Assembly (NCBI GenBank): GCA_004297555.1
Contig: SCSV01000362.1
Coordinates: 1-8,225 of the forward strand
Direction of reading: 5' to 3'
Length of the DNA stretch: 8,225 nucleotides
Source: Salinibacterium sp.
GTDB taxonomy: Bacteria; Actinomycetota; Actinomycetes; Actinomycetales; Microbacteriaceae
In this document: positions 6,699-8,225 of the stretch, piece after piece
How the letters are laid out: the number at the start of each line of letters is the position of its first letter
How positions within the stretch are numbered: position 1 is the stretch's first letter
The notes under the pieces: model-generated
Database searches by the model: none
The model's input: the letters and a program-made list of their open reading frames with translations, nothing else
What the model was told of the DNA's origin: nothing
Made by a program: the position numbers and the translations under genes

Positions 6699-6704
6699 GA
6701 AGGA
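6699..6704 (+). promoter_or_regulatory. RBS for the permease gene
   Basis: GAAGGA ends five bases before GTG 6710. It sets the GTG as start, 48 bases after the coiled-coil stop. I see no clear promoter or hairpin in that gap, which suggests read-through from the upstream gene. Confidence 0.7.
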
Positions 6705-6709
6705 CCGCC

Positions 6710-7771
6710 GTGAAGATCCAGAATGCTTTCCGCCTCGGCCTGTTCGGCGGACTCGGCGTGCTTGTTGCCCTCGCCATCGGGGCGGCGATCGGCTCGCTCG
6801 CAACAGTATTGACCTACGTGGGGGCAGCCCTGTTCCTCGCGCTTGGTCTCGATCCGCTAGTCAGCCGGCTGGAGAAGAAGGGTTTTCCGCGCTGGGCTGC
6901 CATTGCCACGGTTCTCGCTGGCATCTTCGCGGTCTTCGCCGGGCTGATTCTTGCGATCATCCCCGTGATCATCGAACAGGTGCAGACCGCCATCAAGACG
7001 GTGCCCGGCATCATTGCGGCATTCTCAGATGGCACTATCCGTCAGAACTTAGAACATGCCCTTCCGTGGCTCGACGTTGCGGGTCTGTTGGAGAATATTC
7101 AGAAATCGCTCGCCACCCTCGACCCCACCGCGGTGGGCGGCGGCGTGCTCTCGGTCGGCCTCGGCATCGCCTCGGCTGCTACCGGAGCAGTGATCGTGAT
7201 GATCCTCACGATCTATTTCGTCGCTTCCCTCGCGAGCATCAAACGCGGGCTGTACCTGCTCGTTCCGGCCTCGAAGCGCCCCACATTCATCGATCTGGCC
7301 GAACAGATCAGTACTGCCGTCGGTCGATACGTCATCGGCCAAGGATCCCTTGCGCTGGTCAACGGCGTGCTCTCGTTCATCTACCTCACCCTGATCTTGC
7401 CGCTGCTGGGAGTCCCGGTGAAATACTCAGCCCTGCTGGCATTCATTGCCTTCTTGGGCTCGCTCATCCCGCTGGTTGGCACGGTCTCTGGGTCCGTGAT
7501 CATCACGTTGTTGGTGCTGGTCTTCAACGGTCCTCCGAGCGCGATCGCGGTCGGCATCTACTACGTTGCGTACATGCAGGTCGAGGCATACGTGCTCAAC
7601 CCGAGAATCATGGCCCAAGCCGTCAAAGTGCCCGGGTCGATTGTTGTTATTGCCGCGCTCGCCGGGGGAACTCTGCTAGGCATCCTCGGTGCCCTGATCG
7701 CGATCCCGGTCGCTGCGGCGATTCTGCTCATCGTCAAGCAAGTGATCATGCCGCGACAGAACGAGCTATAG
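6710..7771 (+). CDS. AI-2E family transporter / permease
   Basis: A 353-residue polytopic inner-membrane protein of the AI-2E family (PF01594), at the usual family length. Hydrophobic segments lie at about residues 11-30, 33-48, 62-88, 147-173, 214-233, 240-273, 276-295 and 309-343. The amphipathic, largely non-membrane stretch 89-140 is typical of the family. Conserved parts are GRYVIGQGSLALVNGV (205-220), the FLGSLIPLVGT loop (248-258), NPRIMAQAVKVPGS (297-310) and GGTLLGILGALIAIPVAAA (319-337). Family members include exporters of the AI-2 signal and sodium-coupled antiporters, and the substrate cannot be read from sequence. Its stop directly abuts the stop of the convergent hydrolase. Co-transcription with the coiled-coil gene is likely; a functional link is only a guess. 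The family call is secure. Confidence 0.92.
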   Translation: MKIQNAFRLGLFGGLGVLVALAIGAAIGSLATVLTYVGAALFLALGLDPLVSRLEKKGFPRWAAIATVLAGIFAVFAGLILAIIPVIIEQVQTAIKTVPGIIAAFSDGTIRQNLEHALPWLDVAGLLENIQKSLATLDPTAVGGGVLSVGLGIASAATGAVIVMILTIYFVASLASIKRGLYLLVPASKRPTFIDLAEQISTAVGRYVIGQGSLALVNGVLSFIYLTLILPLLGVPVKYSALLAFIAFLGSLIPLVGTVSGSVIITLLVLVFNGPPSAIAVGIYYVAYMQVEAYVLNPRIMAQAVKVPGSIVVIAALAGGTLLGILGALIAIPVAAAILLIVKQVIMPRQNEL

Positions 7772-7774
7772 CTA
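7769..7774. other. Abutting opposed stops TAGCTA
   Basis: The permease ends in TAG at 7769-7771 and the hydrolase ends in TAG on the other strand at 7774-7772. There is no base between them. Any termination signal must lie inside a coding region. Confidence 0.95.
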
Positions 7775-8225
7775 CCACGTGCGCGGTAGGGGTAGCGCGC
7801 TCGGGTTCACCCGCGCGACGATCTCGGTGAGCACGCGGTAGGTCGGCTCTTCACCGACCCACAGGTGCTTGCCGCCCTCGACCGGGACGAGCTCGATCTC
7901 GGGCACGGAGGCGAACCGCTCGGCGGCTTCGGCAGGGCGCAGGTAGTCGTCGAACTCGGGAACAATGGCAACCAATCTCTGGCCACTGCCGGCCCAGGCC
8001 GCAACCTCCTCCGCGCTCGTGCGGTGCAGTGGTGGCGAAAGCAGAATGGCCCCTTCGACGGGATGCCCGAGCCCCCACTTGAGCGCGACCTCGGTGCCGA
8101 ACGACCAGCCCAGAAGCCACGGACTCGGCAACCCCCGCTGGGTCACAAAATCCATCGCTGCGGCCAAGTCGAACTGCTCGTGCGTTCCGTCGCCAAACTC
8201 GCCCTCGGAGGTACCGCGCGGCGAG
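7772..8225 (-). CDS. Alpha/beta hydrolase, N-terminal part beyond window
   Basis: The C-terminal 151 residues of an alpha/beta-hydrolase-fold protein. The frame stays open to the right edge, and the residues before the Met at 8167 already fit the family (RGTSEGEFGDGTHEQFDLAA), so that Met is internal. The nucleophile elbow is GWSFG, with Ser at 8104-8102. A likely acid is one of the Asp pair in PEFDDYLRP (D at 7951-7949 or the next codon). The catalytic His is in GGKHLWVG (7867-7865). The distances suit a compact esterase or hydrolase of about 200-250 residues in total, similar to small predicted hydrolases of the dienelactone-hydrolase/COG2945 kind. No signal peptide can be judged. The substrate is unknown. 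It is transcribed against the permease gene with no gap between the stops. Confidence 0.87.
   Translation of the reverse strand, partial: SPRGTSEGEFGDGTHEQFDLAAAMDFVTQRGLPSPWLLGWSFGTEVALKWGLGHPVEGAILLSPPLHRTSAEEVAAWAGSGQRLVAIVPEFDDYLRPAEAAERFASVPEIELVPVEGGKHLWVGEEPTYRVLTEIVARVNPSALPLPRTW

Noticed and set aside
7771..7796. GCTACC-N14-GGTAGC as a bidirectional terminator after the permease gene
   Set aside because: The stem is only 6 bp with a long loop and no T-run on either strand, and it lies inside the end of the hydrolase gene.
8161..8167. ATG at 8167 (minus strand) as the hydrolase start
   Set aside because: It leaves only 131 residues, has no upstream RBS, and the in-frame residues before it fit the hydrolase family, so the gene continues past the right edge.

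Overview
The window is a GC-rich, densely packed chromosomal segment that looks actinobacterial, probably from the Micrococcales and perhaps near Microbacteriaceae. The evidence is codon usage rich in G/C at third positions, the gene types present, a glgB gene lying convergent to a thioredoxin/TPR gene, and a DivIVA-like filament-forming protein of the Scy/FilP style. I see no mobile element, CRISPR array, tRNA, rRNA or phage gene. It reads as core genome.

Layout. (1) Bases 1-1965, plus strand: glgB, the glycogen branching enzyme, missing its first residues at the window edge. (2) Bases 1962-4585, minus strand: a two-gene operon. The first gene encodes an unrecognised 576-residue membrane protein that carries a lipoprotein-type signal in its middle. 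Its stop overlaps the start of the second gene by 4 bases. The second gene encodes a 298-residue CnoX/YbbN-like protein (thioredoxin fold plus TPR-like tail) with no cysteine. (3) Bases 4586-4906: a 321-base divergent intergenic region that should hold both promoters and contains several short inverted repeats. (4) Bases 4907-7771, plus strand: a 584-residue DivIVA-like protein built from 11-residue coiled-coil repeats, then an AI-2E-family membrane permease, probably one transcript. (5) Bases 7772-8225, minus strand: the C-terminal part of an alpha/beta hydrolase that runs off the right edge.

How the genes relate. GlgB makes the alpha-1,6 branches of glycogen. The thioredoxin-fold protein is probably a holdase-type chaperone rather than a redox enzyme, and it is translationally coupled to an envelope protein of unknown role. 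The coiled-coil protein probably forms a cytoskeletal or polar scaffold, and the permease after it may simply be co-transcribed. Both convergent junctions are as tight as they can be: in one, the two stop codons share CTAG, and in the other they abut as TAGCTA. Neither leaves room for a separate terminator.

I found no clearly new multi-gene system. The points most worth a second look are the very regular 11-residue array behind a DivIVA-like head (with a recent 33-base duplication inside it), the internal lipobox suggesting a fusion or a nested second product in the membrane protein, and the loss of the thioredoxin active site.
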